Shown here: piece by piece, positions 17,854 through 26,691 of the stretch
Layout: each line of letters opens with the position of its first letter
Position numbering within the stretch: the stretch's first letter is position 1
Assembly (NCBI RefSeq): GCF_004362895.1
Contig: NZ_SNXI01000001.1
Coordinates: 186,001-250,000 of the forward strand
DNA from: Idiomarina aquatica
GTDB taxonomy: Bacteria > Pseudomonadota > Gammaproteobacteria > Enterobacterales > Alteromonadaceae
Reading direction: 5' to 3'
Length of the DNA: 64,000 nt
Made by a program: the position numbers and the translations under genes
Notes under the pieces: generated by a model
The model's input: only the letters and a program-made list of their open reading frames with translations
Told to the model about the DNA's origin: nothing
Database searches by the model: none

Positions 17854-19299
17854 ATGAACTCAACTCAGCAAGATCCAACGCTGTCGAGCTGGCAAGAACG
17901 CCAGGAATATGCCGAGTTAATGCAGCCATTGATTGGCAAATTATACCGCAATTTTGGTGTCGAGATCTTGGTTTATGGCCGTTCATTATTGAACGTCGAT
18001 ACCATTAATATCATTAAGGCACATCGCCTGATCCGTCGTTATGAAGGCCAGAAGGTCCGTTTGCGCGAGAGTTTCCCGTTTTTAGAAGCGATGGCGAAAA
18101 TGCAATTAGCGCCGGGTCGTGTGGACTTGGGTAAATTAGCTTATGGTTATTTGTTTGCCGGCAAAGACGATGGTTTGTCGGTTGAAGATTACATTCGTCG
18201 TGAATTGAGCGACATTGTCGATGTTGCCGATAGCATTGAACCTCGTGATGTGGTTTTGTATGGCTTTGGCCGTATCGGTCGGTTATTGGCACGGTTACTG
18301 ATTGAGCGCAACGGGGCTAATAACAAAATGCGTCTGCGTGCAATCGTTGTACGTGGTGGACGTGAAGGTGATTTGGAAAAACGCGCCAGTTTGCTGCGCC
18401 GTGACTCGATTCATGGTCAGTTTAACGGCTCGATTACTGTTGATAAAGAAAACAACAGCATAAAAGCCAATGGCACCAGTATTCGGGTTATTTATTCAGA
18501 CGGCCCTGATCAAGTTGATTACACGCAATACGGTATCGATAACGCCATCGTTATTGATAATACGGGTATCTGGAAAGACGAAGATGGCCTCGGCTTGCAC
18601 CTAAAATCAAAAGGCGTAGCCAAAGTTTTGCTAACAGCGCCGTCGAAGGGCGATATCAAAAACATCGTATTTGGTGTTAATGACAAAGACATCACTGATG
18701 GCGACCGTATCGTGTCCGCCGCATCTTGCACCACCAACGCAATTACGCCGGTATTAAAGGCTCTGAACGATGAGTTTGGTATTAATAACGGCCATGTCGA
18801 AACCGTGCATTCGTACACGAATGACCAGAACTTGATTGATAACTATCATAAAGCCGAGCGTCGCGGTCGTTCTGCGCCTCTGAACATGGTTATTACCTCT
18901 ACCGGCGCAGCTAAAGCCGTAGCGAAAGCGTTACCGGAACTTAAAGGTAAGTTAACGGGTAATGCCATTCGAGTGCCGACCCCGAACGTATCCATGGCCA
19001 TTATGAATTTGAATTTGGCTAAGCCGACTAGCCGTGACGAGCTAAACGCGTATCTTCGCGATACTGCGCTCCACTCAGAGCTAGAAAATCAGATCGATTA
19101 TACCGCATCGACCGAAATCGTATCTTCAGATCTGGTCGGTTCACGTTACGCCGGCATTGTCGACTCTCAGGCTACTATCGTTGAAGACGACCGCGCGGTG
19201 CTGTATGTGTGGTATGACAATGAATTTGGTTATAGCTGTCAGGTCGTGCGTGTCGCAGAAGCGATGGCAGGTCTAAAAGTGCCCAGCTTACCTCGATAA
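17854..19299 (+). CDS. gap: Glyceraldehyde-3-phosphate dehydrogenase, long form
   Basis: 481 residues. A helical N-terminal extension of about 130 residues precedes a complete GAPDH: Rossmann motif YGFGRIGRLLARL near residue 135, catalytic Cys in SAASCTTNAITPVL near 292, and the C-terminal WYDNEFGYSCQVVR. Alteromonads, vibrios and Pseudomonas carry such a long form besides the usual 330-residue enzyme. Some are linked to gluconeogenic growth, which would suit an amino-acid eater, but that is inferred. A strong terminator follows directly. Confidence 0.92.
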   Translation: MNSTQQDPTLSSWQERQEYAELMQPLIGKLYRNFGVEILVYGRSLLNVDTINIIKAHRLIRRYEGQKVRLRESFPFLEAMAKMQLAPGRVDLGKLAYGYLFAGKDDGLSVEDYIRRELSDIVDVADSIEPRDVVLYGFGRIGRLLARLLIERNGANNKMRLRAIVVRGGREGDLEKRASLLRRDSIHGQFNGSITVDKENNSIKANGTSIRVIYSDGPDQVDYTQYGIDNAIVIDNTGIWKDEDGLGLHLKSKGVAKVLLTAPSKGDIKNIVFGVNDKDITDGDRIVSAASCTTNAITPVLKALNDEFGINNGHVETVHSYTNDQNLIDNYHKAERRGRSAPLNMVITSTGAAKAVAKALPELKGKLTGNAIRVPTPNVSMAIMNLNLAKPTSRDELNAYLRDTALHSELENQIDYTASTEIVSSDLVGSRYAGIVDSQATIVEDDRAVLYVWYDNEFGYSCQVVRVAEAMAGLKVPSLPR

Positions 19300-19303
19300 T
19301 TCA

Positions 19304-19333
19304 AAAAAAGCGCCGTTAAAACGGCGCTTTTTT
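19304..19333 (+). terminator. Rho-independent terminator after gap
   Basis: AAGCGCCGT and ACGGCGCTT form a nine-pair GC-rich stem around the loop TAAA, preceded by an A-tract and followed by a run of T. It lies five bases after the gap stop codon. Confidence 0.93.
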
Positions 19334-19387
19334 ACATGTCTCTATTCTGCGCCAGGCAGTATTTAGAACTAACTAAAGGATTCATTT

Positions 19388-20515
19388 ATGCGCATTAACG
19401 CTAATTTTGATAGCGGTAATATTGACGTCATTAAAGCTGATTCAGCCGATGACATCCGACTAGCAATTCGTAAAGACCATCAATCAGACTTCTATCAATG
19501 GTTTCACTTTAAGTTATTCGGTGAAGCAGGCGAAGAACATGTTATGACCATAGAAAATGCGGCGGGTGCTGCTTACCCTGACGGGTGGAAAGGCTACCAG
19601 GCACTGGCATCTTACGACCGTGAAACCTGGTTTCGCGTGCCAACCGACTATGACGGCAAGCACTTGACCATCCGTCATACGCCTGAGCAAGAGTCTGTAT
19701 TCTACGCGTATTTTATTCCGTATTCTTACGAGCGTCACCAGGACCTTATCCAGTCAGCACAGCAGTCGGTGGATTGCTATCATGAGCTACTGGGCGAGAC
19801 GCTGGATGGACGTGAGTTAAACTTACTGGTTATCGGTGAGCCGGCGGCGCATAAAAACACGATTTGGGTCACTGCAAGACAACATCCGGGCGAGACCATG
19901 GCTGAATGGTTTATGGAAGGCTTTATCGCGCGCTTGCTGGATGACGAAGACGGTGTCGCGCGTAAGCTGCTGGAACAAAACGTATTCTATGTAGTACCGA
20001 ATATGAACCCCGACGGCAGCGCTCGTGGCCATTTGCGCACCAATGCGGTTGGTACCAATCTAAACCGGGAATGGGCTGAGCCGAGCCTGGAACAAAGCCC
20101 GGAAGTTTTCTATGTGCTCAAGCGTATGCAGGAAACAGGCGTTGATATGTTTCTGGATGTACATGGTGATGAGGCATTACCATACAACTTTGTCGCCGGT
20201 TGCGAAGGTATTCCTTCGTACGATAAACGTCACGAAGATCTGGAAGACACGTTTAAGGCCGCGTTACTAGCTGCGACGCCTGAATTTCAAACACAATACG
20301 GTTATGAACGCGACGAACCCGGTAAAGCTAATATGACAGTGGCTAATTCTGCGGTTGGCGAGCGCTTTAAGTGTTTGTCCTATACGCTGGAAATGCCGTT
20401 TAAGGATAACGCGGACTTACCGGACGAAGATTTTGGTTGGTCAACAGCCCGTTGCCAACGTTTAGGTGAAGATGTTTTAACAGCAATGTTGGCAGTATCA
20501 CCTAAATTGCGTTAA
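19388..20515 (+). CDS. M14-family cytosolic-type carboxypeptidase
   Basis: 375 residues with no signal peptide. An N-terminal beta domain (1-130) leads into a zinc carboxypeptidase domain: RQHPGETMAEW (HxxE), NMNPDGSARG, GTNLNREW, the third zinc His in LDVHGDE and the catalytic Glu in YTLEMPFKDN. This is the M14D (cytosolic carboxypeptidase) plan; bacterial substrates are not known. It stands alone between two terminators' neighbours, 88 bases after the gap gene, and is followed by the Na/alanine symporter. Confidence 0.9.
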   Translation: MRINANFDSGNIDVIKADSADDIRLAIRKDHQSDFYQWFHFKLFGEAGEEHVMTIENAAGAAYPDGWKGYQALASYDRETWFRVPTDYDGKHLTIRHTPEQESVFYAYFIPYSYERHQDLIQSAQQSVDCYHELLGETLDGRELNLLVIGEPAAHKNTIWVTARQHPGETMAEWFMEGFIARLLDDEDGVARKLLEQNVFYVVPNMNPDGSARGHLRTNAVGTNLNREWAEPSLEQSPEVFYVLKRMQETGVDMFLDVHGDEALPYNFVAGCEGIPSYDKRHEDLEDTFKAALLAATPEFQTQYGYERDEPGKANMTVANSAVGERFKCLSYTLEMPFKDNADLPDEDFGWSTARCQRLGEDVLTAMLAVSPKLR

Positions 20516-20566
20516 TAATAGATAGACAACCAACAGCAACAATAACAATAACTAGGGGAGCTAACG

Positions 20567-22246
20567 TTGGAAGCGCTCAATAATTTTCTACTCTGGATTG
20601 ACGGGTTTTTAGGCTCTGCAGCTTATTTCCCGTTTCTTTTACTCGGTGTGGGTTTGTTTTTCACATTGTATCTTGGTTTTCCTCAGGTACGTTACTTCCG
20701 CCATGCCTGGAAGGTGTTAGGCGGTAAGTTTGACAAAAAGGGTACCGAGGGTGATACCAGTCACTTCCAGGCCTTGTCAACTGCGTTATCGGGCACTGTA
20801 GGCACCGGTAATATCGGTGGCGTTGCGCTGGCCATATTTTTGGGTGGTCCAGCGGCTATCTTCTGGATGTGGATGACGGCGTTTATGGGGATGACCACCA
20901 AGTTTGTGGAGGTCACCTTATCGCATAAATACCGGGTTAAGACCGAAGACGGCACTATGGCGGGCGGCCCCATGTACTACATGGATCGCCGTTTGAATAT
21001 GAAGTGGCTGGCAGTAATTTTTGCTATCGCAACCATTGTTAGTTCATTTGGTACCGGCAACATGCCGCAAATCAACAACATAGCACAGTCGATGGAACAG
21101 ACGTTTCAGATTGATCCGGTCTGGACCGGCGCAATCTTGTCGATTCTGTTGGCGATGGTCATAATCGGTGGTATTAAACGCATTGCAGCAGTAACCTCAA
21201 AGATCGTACCGATTATGGGTTTGCTGTATGTGATCGGTTCACTAAGTGTCATCTTCTTCAATATTGACAATATTGGTGAATCGTTCGTGTCGATATTCCG
21301 TGACGCATTCACCGGCTCTGCAGCGGCAGGGGGCTTTTTGGGTGCTAGCTTTGCCTACGCCTTTAACCGCGGTGTTAACCGGGGCTTGTTCTCGAACGAA
21401 GCAGGTCAGGGTTCGGCGCCTATCGCGCACGCCTCAGCACGTGCTAAAGACCCCGTATCAGAAGGTTTGGTTTCTATTTTGGAACCATTTCTGGATACCA
21501 TCTTAATTTGTACGCTAACCGGCCTGGTTATCCTGTCGTCTGGTGTATGGACTGAGAAGTTTGAAAATAACTTTGCCCGCAGCGATCTGGAATTTATTGT
21601 TGGTGATTACAACGATAAAGAACAGGCGGACCGCGAAGCGCTTTATGCCTACCTCAATGACACATCTGACAATACTATCGAACGTTACAATGGCCAGGTT
21701 CAGGTTATTGACGGTGAAGCGCAAAGCAACGGTGAGTTTACTATCCTGCATGCTCGTTCAGTAGCTGAGGATGTGCGATTCATCGTAGCCGGTGAGGATG
21801 CTTACACGGGTGTCGTTAATGTCAAAAACGGTGATTTGATTAAAGACGACATTGAGGTAGTCGGTAAGTCGTTGGTTCACTCTGCCGCGCTGACTTCACT
21901 AGCCTTTGCGAATGGTTACTTTGGTGACTATGGCCAGTATATTATTCCGCTGACGCTATTGATGTTCGCGTTCTCGACAGCCATTGCCTGGTCCTATTAC
22001 GGCGATAGGGCGGTCGTTTATCTGGTTGGCCAGAAGGGCGTTATGCCATATCGGATCATTTATGTTGCCGGTTTCTTCTGGGCTTCGTTTGCCGATACGA
22101 CCCTAGTCTGGACAGCATCCGCAGTAGCGATTGTATTAATGACACTGCCGAACTTGTTGGGCATGATCCTGTTGCATAAAGAGATGAAGAGTACGGTTAA
22201 ATCGTACTGGCAGGACTTTAATAAGGAAAACCCACCTAAGAAGTAA
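20567..22246 (+). CDS. Sodium:alanine/glycine symporter (AGCS family)
   Basis: 559 residues, multi-helix inner-membrane protein. AGCS signatures: [38 protein letters not shown] and [19 protein letters not shown]. It imports alanine or glycine with Na+. Between helices, about residues 325-430, lies a polar, acidic stretch (from [16 protein letters not shown] to [12 protein letters not shown]) absent from the shortest family members, presumably outside the membrane. The start is TTG at 20567 behind AGGGGAG. Confidence 0.93.
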   Translation: MEALNNFLLWIDGFLGSAAYFPFLLLGVGLFFTLYLGFPQVRYFRHAWKVLGGKFDKKGTEGDTSHFQALSTALSGTVGTGNIGGVALAIFLGGPAAIFWMWMTAFMGMTTKFVEVTLSHKYRVKTEDGTMAGGPMYYMDRRLNMKWLAVIFAIATIVSSFGTGNMPQINNIAQSMEQTFQIDPVWTGAILSILLAMVIIGGIKRIAAVTSKIVPIMGLLYVIGSLSVIFFNIDNIGESFVSIFRDAFTGSAAAGGFLGASFAYAFNRGVNRGLFSNEAGQGSAPIAHASARAKDPVSEGLVSILEPFLDTILICTLTGLVILSSGVWTEKFENNFARSDLEFIVGDYNDKEQADREALYAYLNDTSDNTIERYNGQVQVIDGEAQSNGEFTILHARSVAEDVRFIVAGEDAYTGVVNVKNGDLIKDDIEVVGKSLVHSAALTSLAFANGYFGDYGQYIIPLTLLMFAFSTAIAWSYYGDRAVVYLVGQKGVMPYRIIYVAGFFWASFADTTLVWTASAVAIVLMTLPNLLGMILLHKEMKSTVKSYWQDFNKENPPKK

Positions 22247-22260
22247 GGTAGGGAATAAGC

Positions 22261-22290
22261 AAACGGCTGGTCGGTTGACCGGCCGTTTTT
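22261..22290 (+). terminator. Rho-independent terminator after the AGCS gene
   Basis: AAACGGCTGGTC pairs with GACCGGCCGTTT (one G-T pair) around the loop GGTT, then T residues. It lies 14 bases past the symporter stop. Confidence 0.9.
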
Positions 22291-22384
22291 AATTCTGCAC
22301 TACCCTTGAAATTATGGCTAAAAGCCTTATATTGCAGGGATTGCGCAAAATTGATGACCTTCAGAAAGCAGGAAACCGCATGTT

Positions 22385-22714
22385 ATGGCTTTAGCTCAGT
22401 GCCCGTCGTGTCGCAAACGTGTCTCGTCGAAAGCGACAGAATGTCCGCATTGTCAGTTTGTCTTTGCCGGACATTCTGAGCAGGATTTAGAGCGTGAGTT
22501 TATTCGTATTCAGCAAGAGAAACGGGATAAACTGGTATCGCGGTCGATGTTGGCTTTGCTGATAGCTATCGCCGGCTTTGTTTATTTATTTTTGCAGCAA
22601 CCAATGCCTGAGACCTGGCAGTATAACGTCGCCGTCGGCGTATTGGTGGCAGGTCTGCTATGGTTTGTAGTGAACCGGGTGCAGTTATTATTTGTTAAGC
22701 GTAAACGCAAGTAA
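22385..22714 (+). CDS. Zinc-ribbon membrane protein, conserved hypothetical
   Basis: 109 residues. The N-terminus has a zinc ribbon with two CxxC pairs (AQCPSCRKR and ECPHCQFVF), then a charged linker and two hydrophobic helices (about 53-72 and 80-98), ending in a basic tail VKRKRK. It is probably an inner-membrane protein with its zinc finger in the cytoplasm. No function can be given. It starts a run of closely spaced genes ending in proQ and prc, 10 bases before the YeaC gene. Confidence 0.7.
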   Translation: MALAQCPSCRKRVSSKATECPHCQFVFAGHSEQDLEREFIRIQQEKRDKLVSRSMLALLIAIAGFVYLFLQQPMPETWQYNVAVGVLVAGLLWFVVNRVQLLFVKRKRK

Positions 22715-22724
22715 GTGAGACATC

Positions 22725-23033
22725 ATGCAGTTTGACGATTTAGTTGCCTCTATGAGCCGTGACACCTACGACCGTCTGGTCGCTGCGGTAGAGACCGGAC
22801 GCTGGCCTGATGGTAATAAATTAACGGCGGAGCAACGCGAGAATTCGTTACAATTGGTGATGGCCTACCAGGCTCGTTATATTCCTTCCGATCAGCACAT
22901 GAGCATAGGCGCGGACGGCCAGATGCTGATGAAGTCAAAACGTGAATTGAAACAGCAGTACAGTGATAAGCCAGAGCAGTCGATCGCGCGCTTTTCGCTG
23001 AATGATGAACAATCCAACACCCGGGATAGTTAA
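22725..23033 (+). CDS. yeaC: YeaC family protein (DUF1315)
   Basis: 102 residues. The conserved family core is plain: a start of MQFDDLVASMSRDTYDRL, then VETGRWPDGNKLTAEQRE and QLVMAYQARYI. The C-terminal tail is polar and variable. Function unknown. In E. coli yeaC is the last gene of the msrB region; here it lies directly before msrC, with start and stop overlapping by one base (TAATG). Confidence 0.85.
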   Translation: MQFDDLVASMSRDTYDRLVAAVETGRWPDGNKLTAEQRENSLQLVMAYQARYIPSDQHMSIGADGQMLMKSKRELKQQYSDKPEQSIARFSLNDEQSNTRDS

Positions 23034-23503
23034 TGTTTGATCTAAATAGCCACAGCGATTTATTACTGCAGTGCAAAGCAGTTACCGAAGACGAACCCGA
23101 CCTGATTGCCAACTTAGCGAACATCAGTGCTATTATCTTTGATGGTATGGCCGATATTAATTGGGCTGGGTTTTACTTTAGCCGTAGCGACGATGAGCTC
23201 GTACTGGGACCTTTTCAAGGCAAGGTTGCCTGCGTGCGAATTGCCTTTGGTAAAGGTGTGTGTGGCGTAGCAGCAGCAACAAAGCAATTGCAACATGTTG
23301 ATGACGTGCACCAGTTTAGCGGTCATATAGCGTGTGACGCGGCGTCTAATAGCGAAGTCGTGGCGCCAATTATCGTTAACGATAAGGTGGTTGCAGTTTT
23401 AGATATTGATAGCCCGAAAATTGCGCGTTTTTCTGAGCAGGACGCTGCACAAATCGCAGCGATAGCTGAATATTGTCAGCAGCTTGATTGGTCACAGTTG
23501 TAA
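23033..23503 (+). CDS. msrC: Free methionine-(R)-sulfoxide reductase (fRMsr, GAF domain)
   Basis: 156 residues, a single GAF domain. The three Cys of the fRMsr family are visible in KVACVRIAFGKGVCGVAA and GHIACDAASNSE. It reduces free methionine-R-sulfoxide. As in E. coli (yebR-proQ-prc) it lies upstream of proQ and prc, here with one small unknown gene between. A second methionine-repair gene (msrB) is 6 kb away. Confidence 0.93.
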   Translation: MFDLNSHSDLLLQCKAVTEDEPDLIANLANISAIIFDGMADINWAGFYFSRSDDELVLGPFQGKVACVRIAFGKGVCGVAAATKQLQHVDDVHQFSGHIACDAASNSEVVAPIIVNDKVVAVLDIDSPKIARFSEQDAAQIAAIAEYCQQLDWSQL

Positions 23504-23508
23504 AATCT

Positions 23509-23799
23509 ATGCTTGAGTCCTTCGATATTCATTTGTATTTGGTCAGCCATACGGACACTTGGTTTTTTGAGGACCATGAAGAACACGCGGCTGACAATAT
23601 CAATGAAATGCTGCATTTAATTAACCACTATCGGGACGAATCTGATAGTTTAGAGCAATTAGAAGAAGCGGTACGCAGAACCCTGTATGATTGGATTGAG
23701 GAACCTGCGTTACTGGATTTAGAATTCGAAGAAATGGACGATTACGTAAAATCCGTTTTAAAAGTTGTTAGAGAACAGGAAGAAGATTGGAATGAATGA
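23509..23799 (+). CDS. Small acidic protein of unknown function, upstream of proQ
   Basis: 96 residues from the ATG at 23509. It is strongly acidic, His-rich near the start (MLESFDIHLYLVSHTDTW, then FEDHEEHAADN), with helical segments and an acidic end (REQEEDWNE). I do not recognise the family. It lies between msrC (five-base gap) and proQ (eight-base overlap), so it is surely translated with proQ and may relate to it. The tight coupling supports it being a real gene. An in-frame GTG seven codons earlier is less likely because it lies inside msrC. Confidence 0.7.
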   Translation: MLESFDIHLYLVSHTDTWFFEDHEEHAADNINEMLHLINHYRDESDSLEQLEEAVRRTLYDWIEEPALLDLEFEEMDDYVKSVLKVVREQEEDWNE

Positions 23800-24460
23800 A
23801 CCGGCTAAGCTAACCAAAAGCAAAGATGTTATCGCCTATTTAGCGGAACAGTTCCCTCAGTGCTTTTCAGTAAAAGGTGATGCAAAACCGCTAAAAATCG
23901 GCATCTTTGATGATTTAGCCAAACGTCTGGAAGACGACCCGATGGTTAGCAAAACGCGGTTGCGCACTGCGCTGCGCCATTACACCAACAGTTGGCGCTA
24001 TTTACACAGTGTGAAGCAGGGCGAACAACGCATCGACCTTGATGGCAGTGCTGTTGAGCCCGTGACTGAAGAGCATCAGCAACACGCGCAGGAATCGCTA
24101 AAAGAGTCTAAAGCGAAAGTTGCAGAACGCAATAAAGCACGTAAACAAGAACAAGCAACCGATAGCGATGCAGCAAAAGAAAAACGTGTGCAACGCGCTA
24201 AAGTTCCTGCGAAGAGTAATAAACCGTCTGCTAAAAAAGCACGTAAACCTTCTAGTAAGCCAAAAGCAGCAGCAAGCCCAAAACTAAACGATGTGGAACT
24301 TAATAGCCTGAGTGTAGGTCAACAGGTTCAGGTTAAGGCGGGTAATAGTCCAATGCCGGCTACCGTCACTGAAATTGACAAAGACGATATTCAGGTTCAG
24401 TTAGACAATGGTTTGAGCATGAAAGTTAAGATTGCAAACGTGTTTGTCGCTGCCGAGTAG
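23792..24460 (+). CDS. proQ: RNA chaperone ProQ
   Basis: 222 residues from the ATG at 23792. N-terminal FinO/ProQ RNA-binding domain (about 1-115: SKDVIAYLAEQFPQCF, PLKIGIFDDLAKRL, RLRTALRHYTNSWRYL), a long Lys/Ala-rich linker (120-175) and a C-terminal SH3-like domain (VGQQVQVKAGNSPMPATVTEI). ProQ binds structured small RNAs and mRNA 3' ends. It is translationally coupled to the small acidic gene before it and followed by prc, as in E. coli. Confidence 0.95.
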   Translation: MNEPAKLTKSKDVIAYLAEQFPQCFSVKGDAKPLKIGIFDDLAKRLEDDPMVSKTRLRTALRHYTNSWRYLHSVKQGEQRIDLDGSAVEPVTEEHQQHAQESLKESKAKVAERNKARKQEQATDSDAAKEKRVQRAKVPAKSNKPSAKKARKPSSKPKAAASPKLNDVELNSLSVGQQVQVKAGNSPMPATVTEIDKDDIQVQLDNGLSMKVKIANVFVAAE

Positions 24461-24490
24461 TAACTTAATAGTTTGAGGTAGGAGTCGCCT

Positions 24491-26566
24491 GTGAAGTATT
24501 CGGTTTTTAAAAAGAGCGCCCTGGCGTTGATGCTGGTATCACCATCACTGTTGGCGATTCCTCCGGCTCACCAAGTCAGCGAGCTACCGGAGCTAGAACA
24601 AGAAAGTCATCACGATACAGCCGCAGAGCGGGCAACCGCGTATTTTACGCGCTATCATTTTTCGCAGCCTTCGTTAAACGATGCGTTGTCTGAGCAAATC
24701 CATGAGCGCTATTTAAAATTACTCGATTACAACAAGATGTTCTTGTTGCAGTCGGATATTGAAGCGTCTCAAGAATATGCCACGCTTTATGATGACATGT
24801 TAAGCAGTGGTGAGTTGGATGTGGCTTATGACCTCTACCAAACCAGCCTCAAACGTCGTTTTCAGCGCTACGAATACGCGCTATCTTTACTTGATGAAGA
24901 ACAACCGATGGATTTTACCGTCGCAGATGATAAGTATTATTACGACCGCGAAGAACAGCCATGGGCAAGCTCTACAGAAGAGCTCAACGACCTATGGTAT
25001 GCGCGGGTAAAATATGATGCACTGAATTTAAAGCTAGCGGGTAAAGAGTGGCCGGAAATTGTCGAAACTCTGGGCAAACGCTACAACAGTGCATTGAATC
25101 GTCTGACCAAGTCAAAAAGCGAAGATGTTTTTCAAACCCTGTTAAATGCTTTCGCTCGCTCGGTTGAAGCCCATACCAGCTATTTGTCACCGCAAAACTC
25201 TGAACGATTCCGTCAGAATATGAACCTGGAACTTGAGGGTATCGGTGCGGTATTACAGTCAGAATATGACTACACCGTTATTCGCAGTTTAGTACCTGGT
25301 GGTCCGGCGGATAAAACTGACGAGCTTTCACCAGAAGATAAAATCATTGGTGTTGGGCAAGGCGTTGGTGAAGACGCCGAAGATTTTGTTGATGTCATTG
25401 GTATGCGACTGGATGACGTAGTCGATATGATCAAGGGACCTAAAGGGACACAAGTTCGTCTGCAAATTCTGGAAGCATCGCAGGGCGCTGGTGGCACACC
25501 GAAAGTGGTCGAAATAACCCGCGATAAAGTTAAATTGGAAGACCGTCAGGCAAAACTTGATATTAAAACCATGGATGACGGGCCTTATCAAGGTCGTACT
25601 ATGGGAGTTATCGAGATCCCGGGCTTCTATAACAATTTAACCGCCGATGTCCGCGAACTACTTGAGCAAGTCAAAGATGAAAACGTCGAAGGCGTGATGG
25701 TGGACTTGCGCGGCAACGGCGGGGGGTCGCTGGCTGAGTCGATTAATCTCACGGGTTTGTTTATTGATCAAGGTCCCGTGGTTCAGGTCAGTGATGGCCG
25801 CGGTCAGGTCGATGTGAGTTCAGATCGGGATGGCAAAACTTACTACGATGGACCTTTAGTGGTTATGGTCGATCGTTACAGTGCCTCGGCTTCGGAGATT
25901 TTTGCTGCCGCTATGCAGGATTACGAGCGTGCACTCGTTGTAGGTGAAAATACCTTTGGCAAGGGTACTGTTCAGCAGCACCGCGGGCTGGCACGTCGTT
26001 TTGACTTTTTCGATGAGCCGCTCGGTAGTGTGCAGTACACTATTGCCAAGTTTTACCGCATAAACGGCGGTAGCACCCAGTTAAAAGGCGTACAGCCGGA
26101 CATCGTGTTACCGTCTTATGTCGAGGCCTCAGAGTGGGGCGAGAGCAAGGAAGAGAATGCGCTGCCCTGGGACCAAATAGATAAAGCGCCTTACAAGCCG
26201 GTAAATCAAGTTGCTGAGGAGGAACTCCCGCAACTGCAACGTGCAGCTAATGAGCGCATAGAGAACGATCCGGAGTTTGACTACATCTTTGATGATATCG
26301 AACGAATTCGCGCTGAGCAGGATAAGACTTGGGTTAGTCTGGATATTAATGCGCGCAAAGCTGAGCAGGAAGAGCAAAAGGCATTGCGGTTAAAACGTAT
26401 CAATGACCGCTTAACGCGCTTAGGCAAAGAACCGTTGGATTCAGTCGATGCAATCGATGAGCTGGATGAGGAAATACTAGAAGTCGATCCGTATCTGGAG
26501 CAAGCAATGGCAATTGGCTTTGATTATATTGACGAGACCAAACTGGCAAGTAATAAAGCGAGTTAG
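24491..26566 (+). CDS. prc: Carboxy-terminal (tail-specific) protease Prc
   Basis: 691 residues, periplasmic. The signal peptide covers about residues 1-22; a helical N-terminal domain, a PDZ domain (LEGIGAVLQSEYDYTVIRSL) and the S41 protease core follow. The Ser-Lys dyad is visible: Ser in VDRYSASASEIFAAA and Lys in NTFGKGTVQQH. A C-terminal helical extension completes the Prc plan. It trims PBP3 and lipoproteins and degrades murein hydrolases. The start is GTG at 24491 behind TAGGAG. A terminator follows. Confidence 0.96.
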   Translation: MKYSVFKKSALALMLVSPSLLAIPPAHQVSELPELEQESHHDTAAERATAYFTRYHFSQPSLNDALSEQIHERYLKLLDYNKMFLLQSDIEASQEYATLYDDMLSSGELDVAYDLYQTSLKRRFQRYEYALSLLDEEQPMDFTVADDKYYYDREEQPWASSTEELNDLWYARVKYDALNLKLAGKEWPEIVETLGKRYNSALNRLTKSKSEDVFQTLLNAFARSVEAHTSYLSPQNSERFRQNMNLELEGIGAVLQSEYDYTVIRSLVPGGPADKTDELSPEDKIIGVGQGVGEDAEDFVDVIGMRLDDVVDMIKGPKGTQVRLQILEASQGAGGTPKVVEITRDKVKLEDRQAKLDIKTMDDGPYQGRTMGVIEIPGFYNNLTADVRELLEQVKDENVEGVMVDLRGNGGGSLAESINLTGLFIDQGPVVQVSDGRGQVDVSSDRDGKTYYDGPLVVMVDRYSASASEIFAAAMQDYERALVVGENTFGKGTVQQHRGLARRFDFFDEPLGSVQYTIAKFYRINGGSTQLKGVQPDIVLPSYVEASEWGESKEENALPWDQIDKAPYKPVNQVAEEELPQLQRAANERIENDPEFDYIFDDIERIRAEQDKTWVSLDINARKAEQEEQKALRLKRINDRLTRLGKEPLDSVDAIDELDEEILEVDPYLEQAMAIGFDYIDETKLASNKAS

Positions 26567-26592
26567 CCAAATTGACGCTGCTTAAATCGTTT

Positions 26593-26620
26593 AAAAAACC
26601 GCCACTCACGGCGGTTTTTT
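26593..26620 (+). terminator. Rho-independent terminator after prc
   Basis: AAAACCGCC and GGCGGTTTT form the stem around ACTCAC, with A-tract before and T-tract after; it can act in either direction. It ends the zinc-ribbon to prc transcription unit. Confidence 0.92.
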
Positions 26621-26691
26621 GTTGTTTGAATGGCAAACAAAGGCATTTTGTGGTCAACTATTCCGTTATTAAAAATTGACCTAAAGCAACA

